A stretch of DNA of 64,000 nt from Methylobacillus gramineus (GCF_020532675.1 NZ_JAJAVE010000003.1:62001-126000), one strand, 5' to 3'. Positions 9,400 through 22,371 are shown, numbered from the stretch's first letter. Numbers and translations: made by a program. The notes: generated by a model not told the origin, from the letters alone.

Positions 9400-10031
9400 G
9401 TTTGCAATTAAAGCTGGAAACAGGTTTGCAGGCATTGGATATTCAACTTCCTGCCGAGGCCGTGAAGAAATTGTTGGACTATCTGGTGTTGCTGCAGAAG
9501 TGGAACAAAGTACATAACCTGACTGCGGTACGAGATCCTGACGAAATGGTGACCTTGCATTTACTCGATAGCCTATCTGTTTTGCAGCATATTCCCCCTG
9601 GTCGGTTGTTGGATGTGGGCAGTGGTGCTGGGCTGCCTGGCATTGTGCTGGCTATTTGTTTGCCTGATTTGCAGGTGACTACCATTGATGCGGTGCAGAA
9701 AAAAGCCAGTTTTATGCGCCAGGCCAAGGCGGAGTTGCAGATAGGCAATTTACAGGTAGTAAGTGGTCGCGTGGAACAGTTTAAGCCAGAGTCTCCATTC
9801 AATGCGGTCATTTCTCGCGCTTTTTCCGAGCTGGCTTTGTTTATCAAGCTGACGCGCCATTTGATCGCCGAGGATGGGTGTTGGCTGGCAATGAAAGGGA
9901 TTAACCCTGTTGAGGAGTTGGCCGCGGTGAATTTGCAGCCCTCTCGGATAGAGCCTTTGCATGTGCCGGGTTTGGATGCACAGCGACACCTGGTTTTCCT
10001 GCCGGTCAACCAGAACGAATTAATTCAATAA
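9396..10031 (+). CDS. rsmG: 16S rRNA (guanine527-N7)-methyltransferase RsmG
   Basis: This 211-residue SAM-dependent enzyme methylates G527 of 16S rRNA in the 530 loop. The class I methyltransferase glycine motif [17 protein letters not shown] lies near 70-86, and the family motif [25 protein letters not shown] starts near residue 35. The ATG overlaps the mnmG stop (ATGA), showing translational coupling. parA starts 18 bases downstream, as in most proteobacterial origin regions. Confidence 0.96.
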   Translation: MSLQLKLETGLQALDIQLPAEAVKKLLDYLVLLQKWNKVHNLTAVRDPDEMVTLHLLDSLSVLQHIPPGRLLDVGSGAGLPGIVLAICLPDLQVTTIDAVQKKASFMRQAKAELQIGNLQVVSGRVEQFKPESPFNAVISRAFSELALFIKLTRHLIAEDGCWLAMKGINPVEELAAVNLQPSRIEPLHVPGLDAQRHLVFLPVNQNELIQ

Positions 10032-10049
10032 AGTGGGATGGCTTAAATC

Positions 10050-10838
10050 ATGAGGATTCTGGCAATTACCAATCAAAAAGGTGGCGTGGGAAAGACGACG
10101 ACATGCGTCAACCTAGCTGCCAGTCTGGCAGCCACCAAGCGCAAAGTATTGTTGATAGACCTTGATCCGCAAGGCAATGCCACCACCGGTAGCGGCATAG
10201 ACAAATCCAGTATGAAGCACACGATTTACCATGTCCTGATCGGTGAAAAGACTTTGCGCGAAGTTACGCAGCGCTCGGAAAAAGGCCGCTTTGATGTAGT
10301 GCCTGCCAATCGTGAGCTGGCTGGTGCGGAAGTTGAGCTGGTTAATGAGTTTGCGCGGGAAACCCGCTTGAAGACTGCATTGGCAGAGTTGGGAGATGGG
10401 TATGACTATATCCTCATCGACTGCCCCCCGGCCCTCAACCTGACGACGGTGAATGCCTTGACGGCGGCCCATGCGGTGATGATCCCCATGCAATGCGAAT
10501 ACTATGCGCTCGAAGGGTTGTCCGATCTGGTCAATACCATCAAGAAAGTGCGGGCACATCTCAACCCCAACCTTGAGATTGAGGGGTTGCTGCGCACGCT
10601 ATTTGATAATCGCAATACCTTGGCACAGCAAGTATCAGCAGAATTGGCGCAGCATTTTGGTGACAAGGTCTACCGTACAGTGATCCCGCGTAATATCCGG
10701 CTGGCCGAAGCGCCTAGTTATGGGGTGCCGGTGTTGTTCCATGATCGTGCATCCAAGGGTGCCAAGGCCTACTTGGCGTTGGCGGGTGAAATCATCAATC
10801 GCCATCTCATTACAAATCGACAAGTTGCAGTCAGCTAG
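10050..10838 (+). CDS. parA: chromosome partitioning ATPase ParA
   Basis: This 262-residue deviant Walker ATPase drives segregation of the ParB-parS complex by a nucleoid-bound gradient. The deviant Walker A motif KGGVGKTT lies at 10-17 (NQKGGVGKTTTCVNLAA). DLDPQGNATTG follows near 38-48, and the Walker B region YDYILIDCPPALN near 113-125. The length fits a short chromosomal (Soj-type) ParA without an extra DNA-binding domain. It lies between rsmG and parB, 8 bases before the latter. Confidence 0.97.
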   Translation: MRILAITNQKGGVGKTTTCVNLAASLAATKRKVLLIDLDPQGNATTGSGIDKSSMKHTIYHVLIGEKTLREVTQRSEKGRFDVVPANRELAGAEVELVNEFARETRLKTALAELGDGYDYILIDCPPALNLTTVNALTAAHAVMIPMQCEYYALEGLSDLVNTIKKVRAHLNPNLEIEGLLRTLFDNRNTLAQQVSAELAQHFGDKVYRTVIPRNIRLAEAPSYGVPVLFHDRASKGAKAYLALAGEIINRHLITNRQVAVS

Positions 10839-10846
10839 GAGTTTCA

Positions 10847-11701
10847 ATGGTTAAGTTAAAGGGCTTGGGACGTGGCTTGGATGCCCTGTTGGCAGGTGAT
10901 TCAGATAGTGTAAGTGCTAACGATGTGCCGCATGCGTTAAGAGTGGAGCAGTTGCAGCCTGGGAAATATCAACCTCGTACCCAGATGGATCAAGAGTCGC
11001 TAGCCAGTCTGGCTGCCTCTATCAAGGCCCAGGGTATTATGCAACCTATCCTGGTGCGAGAAATTGCTGTTGGCAAATATGAAATCATCGCCGGTGAACG
11101 TCGCTGGCGTGCCTCTCAGCTAGCTGGTCTGCAAGAAGTGCCAGTCCTTGTGCGGGATATTCCTGATGAATCAGCGTTGGCAATGGCGCTGATCGAGAAT
11201 ATCCAGCGCGAGAACCTGAATCCGCTGGAGGAAGCGCTGGGTATACAGCGCCTCATCAATGAGTTCAATATGACGCACCAGGCAGCTGCCGATGCAGTAG
11301 GACGTTCGCGTAGTGTAGTGACCAATCTGCTTAGATTGCAGAATCTAAATGAAAATGTGCAGAATATGCTGATGCATGGCAAGCTGGACATGGGGCACGC
11401 CAGGGCTTTATTGGCATTGCCAGAGGCAAAGCAGATCATCGCTGCAGAGCAAATTAGTCAGAAAGCACTATCTGTGAGAGAGGCAGAGAAGCTGGTTAAA
11501 CAACTTCTGGAAGAACCGCAGCAAAAGCCTGCCAAGCCGGTTGATCGTGATGTGTTGCGTCTTCAGGAGGATCTGTCAGGACTGCTTGGGGCATCTGTGG
11601 AAATTCGAGCGGGCAGCAAAGGGGCGGGACAGGTCAAGATTCACTATGCCAATCTCGATCAGCTGGATGAGCTAATTCAACGGTTTAAAGGCGGGAAATA
11701 G
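10847..11701 (+). CDS. parB: chromosome partitioning protein ParB
   Basis: This 284-residue CTP-dependent DNA clamp binds parS. An N-terminal ParA-interacting segment KLKGLGRGLDALL is followed by the ParB/Srx CTPase domain with GERRWRASQ near 83-91. A helix-turn-helix region near 140-165 (QAAADAVGRSRSVVTNLLRL) contacts parS. The C-terminal part, including ILR-like LDELIQRFKGGK, is the dimerisation domain. It is cotranscribed with parA, and its likely target sites are the two parS palindromes 3.4 kb upstream. Confidence 0.97.
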   Translation: MVKLKGLGRGLDALLAGDSDSVSANDVPHALRVEQLQPGKYQPRTQMDQESLASLAASIKAQGIMQPILVREIAVGKYEIIAGERRWRASQLAGLQEVPVLVRDIPDESALAMALIENIQRENLNPLEEALGIQRLINEFNMTHQAAADAVGRSRSVVTNLLRLQNLNENVQNMLMHGKLDMGHARALLALPEAKQIIAAEQISQKALSVREAEKLVKQLLEEPQQKPAKPVDRDVLRLQEDLSGLLGASVEIRAGSKGAGQVKIHYANLDQLDELIQRFKGGK

Positions 11702-11711
11702 TAATTTCAGC

Positions 11712-11740
11712 TTGACTTGAGCCTGATTTAACAACAGAAT
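11712..11740 (+). promoter_or_regulatory. possible promoter of the atp operon
   Basis: TTGACT at 11712-11717 is spaced 17 bases from CAGAAT at 11735-11740. The -35 is good and the -10 is weak. It lies in the 115-base gap between parB and atpI, where an atp promoter is expected. Confidence 0.4.
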
Positions 11741-11816
11741 CTCGGCTTTTCACGGTTTGGGCAGAAGCCTAGCTCGGGTTTTGCCCGTAATTTGTGAATC
11801 AGGGAAACTAAAAGGC

Positions 11817-12188
11817 ATGGACGAACTACTGGCAAACATGATCAAGCGGCAGCTGGTAGCAACCTTGGTTGTAGCTGTCATTGCCTTTGCCTTGCTTGGG
11901 TTGCATGGCGCACTTTCAGCACTGGCTGGCGGTGGTGCTGCAGTGTTGGGTGGTCTGGCTGCCAAGTTGAAGCTGCAAAATAAGACAGCGACAACAGGAG
12001 CCGGTTCCGTGCTGGTAAATATTTTGATTGCTGAGGCCATCAAGATTGCTGTGATTGCAATATCACTGCTCTTGGTGTTCAAGTTTTACGGACATTTGAT
12101 ACCAATCGCCCTTATCGGTGGATTGGCGGCAGCTGCCATCATGTCCGGCGCAGCAATTTTTGCAATTAACGAAAAAAACAACGCTTAG
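11817..12188 (+). CDS. atpI: ATP synthase subunit I (assembly factor)
   Basis: This 123-residue membrane protein begins [20 protein letters not shown] and has four hydrophobic segments, with a glycine/alanine-rich hairpin ([23 protein letters not shown]) near 30-52. AtpI proteins assist assembly or stability of the c-ring and sit first in many proteobacterial atp operons. A longer frame from 11757 is possible, but its N-terminal 20 residues are not family-like. The ATG at 11817 is therefore preferred. atpB starts 11 bases downstream. Confidence 0.88.
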   Translation: MDELLANMIKRQLVATLVVAVIAFALLGLHGALSALAGGGAAVLGGLAAKLKLQNKTATTGAGSVLVNILIAEAIKIAVIAISLLLVFKFYGHLIPIALIGGLAAAAIMSGAAIFAINEKNNA

Positions 12189-12199
12189 GATTTGATGTT

Positions 12200-13003
12200 A
12201 TGGCGACAGGTCAATTAACTCCATCTGAATATATCGGTCATCACCTTTCCTTTAATCAAAAGGTGGTGGGTGATACAGGTTTCTGGGTGCTCCATGTGGA
12301 TACCCTGGTGACTTCAGCTTTGCTGGGAATTGTTGTGTTTGGCCTGCTGTGGTGGGTGGTGCGCGGTGCGACTGCCGGTGTTCCAACCAAGCGCCAGGCG
12401 TTTGTTGAGCTGTTGTTTGAGTTTGTGGATAACCAGGTCAAAAGCATATTTCACGGTAACCGCCATGCTTTTATTGCCCCGCTCGCCCTGACGGTATTTG
12501 TCTGGGTGTTGGTGATGAATGCGATGGATTTCCTGCCCATCGACATTATGGCCATTGTTTACGGCTGGCTCGGGTTGCATGAATGGCGCAGCGTTCCCAC
12601 TTCTGATATCAATGCAACTTTTGCGCTGGCACTGGCAGTGTGGCTGCTGATGATTTTCTTCAGCATCAAGGTCAAAGGCCTGGGTGGCTGGATTCATGAG
12701 CTGTTCTGTTCTCCGTTTGGTAGCAATCCGCTGGTTTGGCCTGCCAACTTTGCATTCAATCTCATCGAGTACATCTCCAAGCCGCTGTCGCACTCTCTGC
12801 GTCTGTTCGGCAATATGTACGCGGGTGAAATCATTTTCTTGCTGCTGGGTATGTGGGCGGCGACTGGTCTGGCAGGCACTATCTTCGGTGCATTGCTGGG
12901 CGCTGGCTGGGCGATTTTCCATATTCTGATCGTTTGCTTGCAGGCATTCATTTTCATGATGCTGACAGTTGTCTACCTGTCGATGGCGCACGAAAGTCAC
13001 TAA
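12200..13003 (+). CDS. atpB: F1Fo ATP synthase subunit a
   Basis: This 267-residue Fo subunit provides the proton half-channels against the c-ring. Multiple membrane helices are evident, and the core signature is [19 protein letters not shown] near 194-212, containing the essential arginine in SLRLFGN. The N-terminus ([20 protein letters not shown]) resembles other betaproteobacterial subunits. It is the second gene of the operon and is followed by atpE after 44 bases. Confidence 0.97.
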   Translation: MATGQLTPSEYIGHHLSFNQKVVGDTGFWVLHVDTLVTSALLGIVVFGLLWWVVRGATAGVPTKRQAFVELLFEFVDNQVKSIFHGNRHAFIAPLALTVFVWVLVMNAMDFLPIDIMAIVYGWLGLHEWRSVPTSDINATFALALAVWLLMIFFSIKVKGLGGWIHELFCSPFGSNPLVWPANFAFNLIEYISKPLSHSLRLFGNMYAGEIIFLLLGMWAATGLAGTIFGALLGAGWAIFHILIVCLQAFIFMMLTVVYLSMAHESH

Positions 13004-13047
13004 ATTATTTTTATCGTTAACACTCTCTAAAGCCGAAAGGAAATTAA

Positions 13048-13326
<279 letters not shown>

Positions 13327-13390
13327 TCAGCTAGTTTGATTTGAGTGAATTAAACTTAAAGCTGACTAGATTAACGGCTCGGGAGCAAAT

Positions 13391-13861
13391 ATGAATATCA
13401 ACCTGACACTAATTGCGCAGGCTATCTCATTTGCCATTCTGATCTGGTTTACAACAAAGTTTGTATGGCCATATCTCCTGAATGCAATTGAGGCCCGTCA
13501 GAAAACCATTGCGGATGGTCTGGCTGCGGCTGAGCGCGGTAAGCAGGAGCTTGAAGTAGCAACTCAGCGTTCGACTGAAGTTGTTAACGATGCCAAGCAG
13601 AAAGCAACTTCCATCATTACGCAGGCCGAAAAACGTGCCAGCGACATCGTGGAAGAAGCCAAGGCAAATGCCAAGGCAGAAGGTGATCGTATTATCACTG
13701 GTGCCAAGGCTGAAATTGATCAAGAAGTAAATCGTGCAAAAGAAGGCTTGCGTCAGCAAGTATCCGCATTGGCTGTCGCCGGTGCTGAAAAGATTCTGCG
13801 CAAAGAGATTGATGCCAAAGCCCATGCTGATCTGTTGACCAGTATCGCAAACGAGCTCTAG
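13391..13861 (+). CDS. atpF: F1Fo ATP synthase subunit b
   Basis: This 156-residue peripheral stalk protein has one N-terminal membrane helix ([21 protein letters not shown], about 3-22). A long charged coiled-coil follows ([20 protein letters not shown]...), reaching to the top of F1 where it contacts delta. Length equals that of the E. coli protein. It starts 64 bases after atpE and ends 19 bases before atpH. Confidence 0.97.
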   Translation: MNINLTLIAQAISFAILIWFTTKFVWPYLLNAIEARQKTIADGLAAAERGKQELEVATQRSTEVVNDAKQKATSIITQAEKRASDIVEEAKANAKAEGDRIITGAKAEIDQEVNRAKEGLRQQVSALAVAGAEKILRKEIDAKAHADLLTSIANEL

Positions 13862-13880
13862 GAAAGATAAGGGGCACGAT

Positions 13881-14417
13881 ATGGCTGAAGCGATAACCAT
13901 TGCAAGACCTTACGCGGTAGCGGTTTACCGCCTGGCTAAGGAAAAAAATGCACTGGCGGACTGGTCACACATGCTGAATCTGCTCGCGACTATCGCGGCA
14001 GATGAGCAGATGCGGGCTTTTATCGACAACCCCAAGGTTGTTGCAGCCGACTTGGAACGTGTATTCCTCTCCGTCAGCGGAGACAAGCTGAATGAAACAG
14101 GTAACAACCTGGTCAAGCTGCTGGTGGAGTATGGTCGGTTGTCCATTTTGCCGGAAATTGCAGCTGCATTTGAAGACTTGAAGGCACAGGAAGAAGGTGT
14201 GCTTGAGGCCGAGATTACAGCCGCTACCCAACCTAGCGATGCAGAAGTTGCTGCTGTCGTGAAGCGTTTGGAAACCAAGTTCGGTAAAAAGGTTGAAGCA
14301 AGCGTTAAAGTGGATCCAGAAATTATTGGCGGGATCAAAATTGTAGTCGGCGATACGGTCATTGACGCTTCGGTCCGTGGCCAATTGCAAGAGATGGCCT
14401 ACACGCTGAAAGGTTAG
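13881..14417 (+). CDS. atpH: F1Fo ATP synthase subunit delta
   Basis: This 178-residue subunit links F1 alpha to the b stalk. It begins MAEAITIARPYAVAVYRLAK, the conserved N-terminal helix bundle that binds alpha. It ends with the conserved C-terminal motif VDPEIIGGIKIVVGDTVIDASVRGQL near 150-172. Size and position between atpF and atpA are standard. Confidence 0.97.
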   Translation: MAEAITIARPYAVAVYRLAKEKNALADWSHMLNLLATIAADEQMRAFIDNPKVVAADLERVFLSVSGDKLNETGNNLVKLLVEYGRLSILPEIAAAFEDLKAQEEGVLEAEITAATQPSDAEVAAVVKRLETKFGKKVEASVKVDPEIIGGIKIVVGDTVIDASVRGQLQEMAYTLKG

Positions 14418-14426
14418 GAAAAAGTA

Positions 14427-15968
14427 ATGCAATTATCCACATCAGAAATCAGTGAACTGATAAAGAGTAGATTAGAGAATTTCTCCACCAGTGCTGAAGC
14501 GCGTACTCAGGGTACGGTAATTTCAGTGACTGATGGTATTGTCCGTATTCATGGCCTGTCCAACGTGATGGCTGGTGAAATGATCGAGTTCCCAGGTAAT
14601 GTATATGGTCTGGCACTGAACCTGGAGCGTGACTCTGTAGGTGCCGTGATCTTGGGTGACTACGAAAATATCACTGAAGGTGACACCGTTAAGTGCACCG
14701 GCAAGATCCTGGAAGTGCCAGTAGGTCCTGAGCTGGTTGGCCGCGTGGTCAACGCGCTGGGTCAGCCTATTGATGGCAAGGGTCCGATTAACGCCAAGCT
14801 GACAGACAAGATTGAAAAGGTTGCGCCTGGCGTGATCGCCCGTAAATCAGTTTCCCAGCCTGTGCAAACAGGGATCAAGGCGATTGACTCCATGGTGCCG
14901 GTTGGCCGTGGTCAACGTGAATTGATCATTGGTGACCGTCAGACTGGTAAGACTGCCGTTGCTGTTGATGCCATCATCAACCAGAAGGGTCAGAACATGA
15001 CCTGTATCTACGTTGCAATCGGCCAAAAGGCATCGACTGTTGCCAACGTAGTGCGCAAGCTGGAAGAGCATGGCGCGCTGGAGTACACGATTGTGGTGGC
15101 AGCGACTGCTTCAGATCCTGCTGCGCTGCAATTCCTGGCTCCTTACGCTGGTTGTACCATGGGCGAGTATTTCCGTGACCGTGGTCAAGATGCATTGATC
15201 GTCTATGATGATTTGACCAAGCAGGCTTGGGCTTATCGCCAGATTTCCCTGTTGCTGCGTCGTCCACCAGGCCGTGAAGCTTATCCAGGTGATGTGTTCT
15301 ACATCCATTCCCGTCTGCTAGAGCGTGCTGCTCGTGTAAGCGAAGAATATGTTGAGAAGTTCACCAATGGTGAAGTGAAGGGTAAAACCGGTTCATTGAC
15401 TGCATTGCCGATTATTGAAACGGCTGCAGGCGACGTGTCCGCGTTCGTGCCAACCAACGTCATTTCGATTACCGATGGCCAGATCTTCCTGGAAACTGAC
15501 TTGTTCAACGCTGGTATCCGTCCTGCGATTAACGCTGGTATTTCGGTATCACGTGTAGGTGGTGCAGCTCAGACTAAGGTGATCAAGAAGTTGGGCGGCG
15601 GTATCCGTCTGGCACTGGCTCAGTATCGTGAACTGGCTGCGTTTGCGCAGTTTGCATCCGATCTGGACGAAGTGACCCGTAAACAGTTGGATCGTGGTCG
15701 TCTGGTGACTGAACTGATGAAGCAAGCCCAGTATGCCCCTCTGTCTACTTCCGATATGGCGGTAACACTGTTGGCAGCCAACAAGGGTTACTTCGATGAC
15801 GTTCCTGTTGCCCGTGCTTTGGCGTTTGAATCTGCCCTGCACTCCTTCCTCAAGTCCAAGTACAAGAACCTGTTGGACAAGATCGACAGCACCAATGACC
15901 TTGGTGGTGACGACGAGAAGGCTGTAGAAGCCGCTATTCAAGACTTCAAGGCAACCAACGCTTACTAA
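14427..15968 (+). CDS. atpA: F1Fo ATP synthase subunit alpha
   Basis: This 513-residue subunit forms the alpha3beta3 hexamer and carries non-catalytic nucleotide sites. The P-loop GDRQTGKTA is near 169-177, the Walker B region DALIVYDDL near 258, and the family signature [17 protein letters not shown] near 366-382. Length equals that of E. coli AtpA. It starts 9 bases after atpH. Confidence 0.98.
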   Translation: MQLSTSEISELIKSRLENFSTSAEARTQGTVISVTDGIVRIHGLSNVMAGEMIEFPGNVYGLALNLERDSVGAVILGDYENITEGDTVKCTGKILEVPVGPELVGRVVNALGQPIDGKGPINAKLTDKIEKVAPGVIARKSVSQPVQTGIKAIDSMVPVGRGQRELIIGDRQTGKTAVAVDAIINQKGQNMTCIYVAIGQKASTVANVVRKLEEHGALEYTIVVAATASDPAALQFLAPYAGCTMGEYFRDRGQDALIVYDDLTKQAWAYRQISLLLRRPPGREAYPGDVFYIHSRLLERAARVSEEYVEKFTNGEVKGKTGSLTALPIIETAAGDVSAFVPTNVISITDGQIFLETDLFNAGIRPAINAGISVSRVGGAAQTKVIKKLGGGIRLALAQYRELAAFAQFASDLDEVTRKQLDRGRLVTELMKQAQYAPLSTSDMAVTLLAANKGYFDDVPVARALAFESALHSFLKSKYKNLLDKIDSTNDLGGDDEKAVEAAIQDFKATNAY

Positions 15969-15999
15969 GCTCAAGTTGAACAGACAGGCAGACTAGACA

Positions 16000-16875
16000 A
16001 TGGCCGGTAGCAAAGAAATACGTACCAAGATCAAGAGTGTGGAAAACACACGCAAGATCACCAAGGCGATGGAAATGGTCGCTGCATCCAAAATGCGCAA
16101 GGCGCAGGAACGGATGCGGATGGCCAGACCCTATGCGGAGAAAATTCGTAATGTGACAGCTCACTTGTCGCAAGCCAATTCTGAATACAAGCACGCCTTT
16201 ATCGTCAAGCGCGAGAAAGTATCAAACGTAGGTTTGATCGTGGTGAGTTCGGACAAGGGTTTGTGCGGTGGTCTTAACACCAACGTATTGCGCTTGTCGC
16301 TGAACCAGATGAAGGAATGGGAAAGCGAAGGCAAGAAGATTGCCGTGAGCGCCATTGGCAACAAGGGATTCGGTTACATGAATCGTATTGGTGCCGACGT
16401 GAAGTCCCATGTGACTGGTTTGGGTGATACGCCGCATCTGGAGAAACTGATCGGTACGATCAAGGTGATGCTGGATGCGTATGTGGCAGGTGAAATTGAT
16501 CAACTGTTCATTTGCTACACCCGCTTCATCAATACGATGAAGCAAGCGCCGATCATGGAGCAATTGCTCCCATTGTCTAGTGAACACCTGGATACAACAG
16601 CCACGACAGCACAAGGCCATTGGGATTACATCTATGAGCCTGATGCAAATGTCGTCATCGATGAACTGATGACTCGTTATATTGAGTCCATTATTTATCA
16701 CGCCGTTGCCGAGAACATGGCTTCTGAGCAAAGCGCCCGTATGGTGGCAATGAAGGCCGCTTCGGATAACGCGAAGACTGTGATTGGTGAGTTGAAGCTG
16801 GTGTACAACAAGGCACGCCAGGCTGCAATTACCAAGGAAATTTCAGAGATTGTCGGTGGCGCGGCGGCTGTCTAG
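16000..16875 (+). CDS. atpG: F1Fo ATP synthase subunit gamma
   Basis: This 291-residue central shaft subunit begins [20 protein letters not shown], the N-terminal coiled-coil that fits inside the hexamer. It ends with the conserved C-terminal helix near 250-291 ([20 protein letters not shown], then [17 protein letters not shown]). [11 protein letters not shown] near 83-93 is a family motif. It lies between atpA and atpD as usual. Confidence 0.98.
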   Translation: MAGSKEIRTKIKSVENTRKITKAMEMVAASKMRKAQERMRMARPYAEKIRNVTAHLSQANSEYKHAFIVKREKVSNVGLIVVSSDKGLCGGLNTNVLRLSLNQMKEWESEGKKIAVSAIGNKGFGYMNRIGADVKSHVTGLGDTPHLEKLIGTIKVMLDAYVAGEIDQLFICYTRFINTMKQAPIMEQLLPLSSEHLDTTATTAQGHWDYIYEPDANVVIDELMTRYIESIIYHAVAENMASEQSARMVAMKAASDNAKTVIGELKLVYNKARQAAITKEISEIVGGAAAV

Positions 16876-16922
16876 TCGTGCTGAAACGTAGCTTAGATAA
16901 AGCTCGAAGAATTTAAGTATAG

Positions 16923-18335
<1,413 letters not shown>

Positions 18336-18364
18336 TACCTGTCAAAGGGTAAGGATAGGACGAT

Positions 18365-18790
18365 ATGGCATCAACAATACACTTGGACGTGGTGAGCGCA
18401 GAAGAGTCCATTTTCTCAGGCGAGGCAGAGTTTGTTGCAGCGCCTGCGAAATTGGGTGAGGTGGGTATTTATCCCAACCATGCGCCCTTGATCACGACAA
18501 TCAAGCCAGGCGTACTACGCATCAAGGTGGCCAACAGCACTGAAGAACAGGCGATCTACATTTCTGGCGGTTTGCTCGAAGTGCAGCCTGGTGTTATTAC
18601 CGTGTTGGCGGATACGGCGATCCGTGGTCATGACCTGGATGAAGCCAAAGCAATTGAAGCCAAGCGCGCTGCTGAAGAAGCATTGAAGAACAAAGCCTCT
18701 GGCGTAGATTATGCGCGAGCTCAGGCTGAGTTGTCAGAAGCACTGGCACAATTGCAGACAATTGAGCAATTACGCAAGACGACGCATTAA
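18365..18790 (+). CDS. atpC: F1Fo ATP synthase subunit epsilon
   Basis: This 141-residue subunit of the rotor can inhibit ATP hydrolysis through its C-terminal helices. The N-terminal beta sandwich ([23 protein letters not shown]) contains the motif [19 protein letters not shown] near 35-53. The C-terminal helical hairpin begins near 92. It is the last gene of the operon and is followed by a strong terminator. Confidence 0.97.
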   Translation: MASTIHLDVVSAEESIFSGEAEFVAAPAKLGEVGIYPNHAPLITTIKPGVLRIKVANSTEEQAIYISGGLLEVQPGVITVLADTAIRGHDLDEAKAIEAKRAAEEALKNKASGVDYARAQAELSEALAQLQTIEQLRKTTH

Positions 18791-18810
18791 TCCTGCAAGT
18801 TTTGCTTGAG

Positions 18811-18838
18811 AAGGCAGCCATTTGGCTGCCTTTTTTAT
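18811..18838 (+). terminator. terminator of the atp operon
   Basis: AAGGCAGCC / GGCTGCCTT stem with a short ATTT loop, followed by a T-rich run. It is 20 bases after the atpC stop and separates the atp operon from glmU. Confidence 0.92.
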
Positions 18839-18875
18839 TTATACTTGAACATTTACTGATCAGCATAAACCGGGT

Positions 18876-20261
18876 TTGACTTTGTCCTCCTCACACGCCA
18901 GTTCCAGACTTAATATCGTGATCCTTGCCGCTGGTAAAGGCACGCGCATGCATTCCAGCAAGCCCAAAGTGCTGCATGCACTAGCTGGCAAGCCCATATT
19001 GCAACATGTGATTGATGTCGCGAAATCTTTGAATCCTAGCAAGATTGTTGTGATCTACGGGTTTGGTGGTGAAGCGGTGCCACAGGCTTTAGCCCATGAG
19101 GAGATAGTCTTGGTTAAACAGACAGAGCAACTGGGGACAGGTCATGCCATGCAACAAGCCCTGCCCTATTTGGATCATGATGCCAGAACGCTGATCTTGC
19201 TAGGTGATGTGCCTTTACTCAGTGTGCAAAGTTGTCAGCAACTACTGGCACAGCCGCAATCACTCACTCTGCTTACTGTGATCAAGGCTAACCCCAATGG
19301 TTATGGCCGGATTGTGCGAGATAACGGTCAAGTGCGTGCCATAGTCGAGCACAAGGATGCCACTGAACAGCAGCGCATGATCGCTGAGGTGAACACCGGT
19401 ATCATGGCGGCAGAGAACCGCTGGCTGAGCCAGTGGCTGCAACGCCTCAACAACGATAATGCCCAGCAGGAATACTATCTGACAGATATCGTGGCGATGG
19501 CTGTGGAGGATGGCGAGCAAGTCACGGCGATAGCAGGGGATGACGAGTGGCAGGTCGCTGGCGTTAACTCCAAGCAGGATCTTGCAGCGCTGGAACGAGT
19601 CTATCAGCAGCGTTATGCTGGGCACTTGCTGGCTCAAGGTGCCACATTGGCTGACCCCGCGCGTATTGATGTACGCGGAGAATTGAATATCGGCAGCGAT
19701 GTAGAGATTGATGTGGGCTGTGTGTTTGAAGGTAAGGTCACGCTGGCTGACAATGTGCGCATAGGCCCCTATTGCGTCATCCGTAATGCGTTTATCGGTG
19801 CTGGGACGGTGATTGCGGCTTATACCCACATTGAGGAAGCCCAACTGGCTGAAAGCTGCAAAATAGGCCCCTATGCTCGCTTGCGGCCGGGTACGGTGCT
19901 GGCAAATGACACCCATATAGGTAATTTTGTCGAATTGAAAAATGCGCAGGTGGATGTCGGCAGCAAGATCAATCATTTAAGCTATGTCGGTGATACCACC
20001 GTAGGCAAAAAGGTGAATATCGGCGCTGGTACGATTACCTGCAATTATGATGGTGTGAACAAGTTCCGTACCATCATTGAAGACAATGCCTTTATTGGTT
20101 CGGATTCACAGCTGGTCGCTCCTGTCACCATAGGTGCAGGCGCTACCATTGCTGCTGGTTCTACCATCACCCAGAATGCGCCTGCAGACAAACTTACCAT
20201 GTCGCGCGGCAGGCAATTCACGATAGAACACTGGAAACGCCCTGAGAAAGTGAAGAAATAA
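18876..20261 (+). CDS. glmU: bifunctional N-acetylglucosamine-1-phosphate uridyltransferase / glucosamine-1-phosphate acetyltransferase
   Basis: This 461-residue cytosolic enzyme makes UDP-GlcNAc for peptidoglycan and lipopolysaccharide. The N-terminal uridyltransferase domain carries LAAGKGTRM near 18-26. The C-terminal acetyltransferase domain is a left-handed beta helix of hexapeptide repeats from about 255 ([20 protein letters not shown]) to 440, with the catalytic-region motif [21 protein letters not shown]. No ATG precedes the nucleotide-binding loop in frame, so the start must be a TTG, at 18876 or 18882. There is no strong ribosome binding site. It ends 1 base before glmS. Confidence 0.96.
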   Translation: MTLSSSHASSRLNIVILAAGKGTRMHSSKPKVLHALAGKPILQHVIDVAKSLNPSKIVVIYGFGGEAVPQALAHEEIVLVKQTEQLGTGHAMQQALPYLDHDARTLILLGDVPLLSVQSCQQLLAQPQSLTLLTVIKANPNGYGRIVRDNGQVRAIVEHKDATEQQRMIAEVNTGIMAAENRWLSQWLQRLNNDNAQQEYYLTDIVAMAVEDGEQVTAIAGDDEWQVAGVNSKQDLAALERVYQQRYAGHLLAQGATLADPARIDVRGELNIGSDVEIDVGCVFEGKVTLADNVRIGPYCVIRNAFIGAGTVIAAYTHIEEAQLAESCKIGPYARLRPGTVLANDTHIGNFVELKNAQVDVGSKINHLSYVGDTTVGKKVNIGAGTITCNYDGVNKFRTIIEDNAFIGSDSQLVAPVTIGAGATIAAGSTITQNAPADKLTMSRGRQFTIEHWKRPEKVKK

Positions 20262-20262
20262 C

Positions 20263-22092
20263 ATGTGTGGCATTGTAGGCGCTGTTGGCGCACGTAATAT
20301 TGTTCCCATTCTGATCGAGGGCTTGAGCCGTCTGGAATATCGCGGCTATGACTCAGCGGGTATCGCAGTGTTGGGTGATGGCATACGCCGTGTGCGTGCA
20401 GTGGGCCGTGTGGCAGAAATGCAAGGCAAGGTCGCAGCAGAAAATCTCACAGGCCAGGTAGGCATAGGTCATACGCGCTGGGCCACCCACGGCGGAGTGA
20501 CAGAGTCCAATGCTCATCCGCATGTCTCACGTGGTGAAATTGCCGTAGTACACAATGGCATTATCGAGAACCACGACGAGCAACGTCAACGGTTGCAAGG
20601 GCTGGGCTATCAATTTGAATCCCAGACTGACACTGAAGTGATCGCTCACTTAATTCATTATTACTTGAGCCAGCAACATGATTTATTGAGCGCTGTCCAA
20701 CATGCGGTGATTCAGCTTACCGGCGCTTTTGCCATTAGTGTAGTCTCGATTAAATTCCCCGACATCATGATTTGCGCACGTCAGGGATGCCCCTTGCTGA
20801 TCGGCTTGGGGGAAGGTGAGAACTTCATTGCTTCAGATGTTTCTGCCGTGCTGTCTGTGACGCGTAATGTGATTTACCTGGAGGATGGCGATGTAGGTGA
20901 GATTCGCCGCGATGGAGTCACGATCTATGATACGGCAGGCAAGGTGGTGGAGCGCACCATACACCGTAGTGATGTATCGCTCGCTTCTCTTGAATTGGGG
21001 CCTTACTCCCATTTTATGCAGAAGGAAATTTACGAACAGCCGCGCGCACTGACCGATACACTGGAAGCCATTATTGATGACAACGCGTTTACTCCAGAGC
21101 TGTTTGGCAAGGATGCGCATGAGGTATTTGCTCAGATTGATAGCGTGCTCATTATTGCCGCAGGTACCAGTTACTATGCCGGGCTGACGGCGAAGTACTG
21201 GCTGGAAAGCATTGCACAATTGCCCACTTCAGTGGAAATTGCCAGTGAATACCGTTATCGCAAATCGGTGCCTAATCCCAGGCAGTTGATCGTCACCATT
21301 TCCCAGTCTGGCGAAACACTAGATACGATGGAAGCTCTCAAACATGCCAAATCCTTAGGACAGAGCCTGACCCTGGCCATCTGTAATGTGCAGGAAAGTG
21401 CCATTCCACGCGCTTCACGCTTGGTGCTGTATACACGTGCGGGTGCTGAAATCGGCGTGGCTTCCACCAAGGCATTCACTACCCAGCTGGTTGCCCTCTT
21501 TACTCTGGCTGCAACCCTGGCCAAGCAACGCAAGCTGCTTGATGCAGAACAGGAGCAATCCTACATTGATGGCTTGCGCCATCTGCCTGGCAGTGTGCAG
21601 TATGCGCTCAACCTGGAGCCGCAGATACGTGAGTGGGCCAAGGCATTCAGCAACAAGTTTCATGCACTTTTCCTTGGACGGGGCATGCACTACCCGATTG
21701 CCCTTGAAGGCGCGCTCAAGCTCAAGGAGATTTCCTATATTCATGCAGAAGCCTACCCTGCCGGTGAGCTCAAGCATGGTCCGTTGGCACTGGTAGATCG
21801 TAATATGCCCGTGGTGGTGATTGCCCCCAACGATGCCTTGCTGGAAAAGGTGAAATCCAACATGCAGGAGGTCAGCGCGCGTGGTGGTGAGCTGTTTGTG
21901 TTTGCCGATGCTGACAGCAACTTCACTGAAAGCGAAGGAGTGCACGTGATTCGTACACCGCGCCACGTCGGTGTCCTATCCCCTATTCTGCATACCATCC
22001 CTGTGCAATTGCTGGCTTATCACGCTGCCTTGCTCAAGGGGACGGATGTCGACAAGCCGCGGAACCTAGCTAAGTCGGTGACGGTGGAGTAA
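20263..22092 (+). CDS. glmS: glutamine--fructose-6-phosphate aminotransferase (isomerizing)
   Basis: This 609-residue enzyme produces glucosamine-6-phosphate, the first step of hexosamine synthesis, using glutamine nitrogen. The N-terminal nucleophile cysteine is residue 2 (MCGIVGAVG), and the class II amidotransferase domain follows (GHTRWATHG near 72-80). Two SIS sugar-binding domains occupy about 285-600 ([29 protein letters not shown]) and the protein ends KSVTVE. It is adjacent to glmU, so both pathway enzymes are cotranscribed. Length is that of the E. coli enzyme. Confidence 0.98.
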   Translation: MCGIVGAVGARNIVPILIEGLSRLEYRGYDSAGIAVLGDGIRRVRAVGRVAEMQGKVAAENLTGQVGIGHTRWATHGGVTESNAHPHVSRGEIAVVHNGIIENHDEQRQRLQGLGYQFESQTDTEVIAHLIHYYLSQQHDLLSAVQHAVIQLTGAFAISVVSIKFPDIMICARQGCPLLIGLGEGENFIASDVSAVLSVTRNVIYLEDGDVGEIRRDGVTIYDTAGKVVERTIHRSDVSLASLELGPYSHFMQKEIYEQPRALTDTLEAIIDDNAFTPELFGKDAHEVFAQIDSVLIIAAGTSYYAGLTAKYWLESIAQLPTSVEIASEYRYRKSVPNPRQLIVTISQSGETLDTMEALKHAKSLGQSLTLAICNVQESAIPRASRLVLYTRAGAEIGVASTKAFTTQLVALFTLAATLAKQRKLLDAEQEQSYIDGLRHLPGSVQYALNLEPQIREWAKAFSNKFHALFLGRGMHYPIALEGALKLKEISYIHAEAYPAGELKHGPLALVDRNMPVVVIAPNDALLEKVKSNMQEVSARGGELFVFADADSNFTESEGVHVIRTPRHVGVLSPILHTIPVQLLAYHAALLKGTDVDKPRNLAKSVTVE

Positions 22093-22192
22093 TCAACACG
22101 CTGTGACCTGACTAGAGCGAATAACGTGAGTCGAGTTTGAATAAAGCTGGTCAGATATTATAAAAAACTAATCAAGTCTGTCGAGACAATGT

Positions 22193-22220
22193 AAAAAATC
22201 TCGCATATGCGAGATTTTTT
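22193..22220. terminator. terminator after glmS
   Basis: Perfect inverted repeat AAAAAATCTCGC / GCGAGATTTTTT around ATAT. The A and T runs on both sides make it usable in both directions. It closes the glmU-glmS unit. Confidence 0.9.
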
Positions 22221-22371
22221 ATGTTTTGAATCTGGGGTAACCGCTTTAATGTATCTCATCGCTTAAGTTAGCCATTCTTCGGGTACAAGAGCAGGTGGTT
22301 TCCTCCAAGCCTTTAACAGTGTGAGTACACTATTTGAAATTACTAAACATTGATCGTATCAATAAAGCCCG

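Noticed and set aside
12314-13000. 228-codon minus-strand frame opposite atpB
   Set aside because: Complement of a conserved membrane protein; low-complexity Gln/His/Asn product typical of antisense shadow frames.
20100-20263. Possible regulatory RNA (glmS ribozyme) before glmS
   Set aside because: glmU ends one base before glmS, leaving no leader; the ribozyme is also typical of Gram-positive bacteria.
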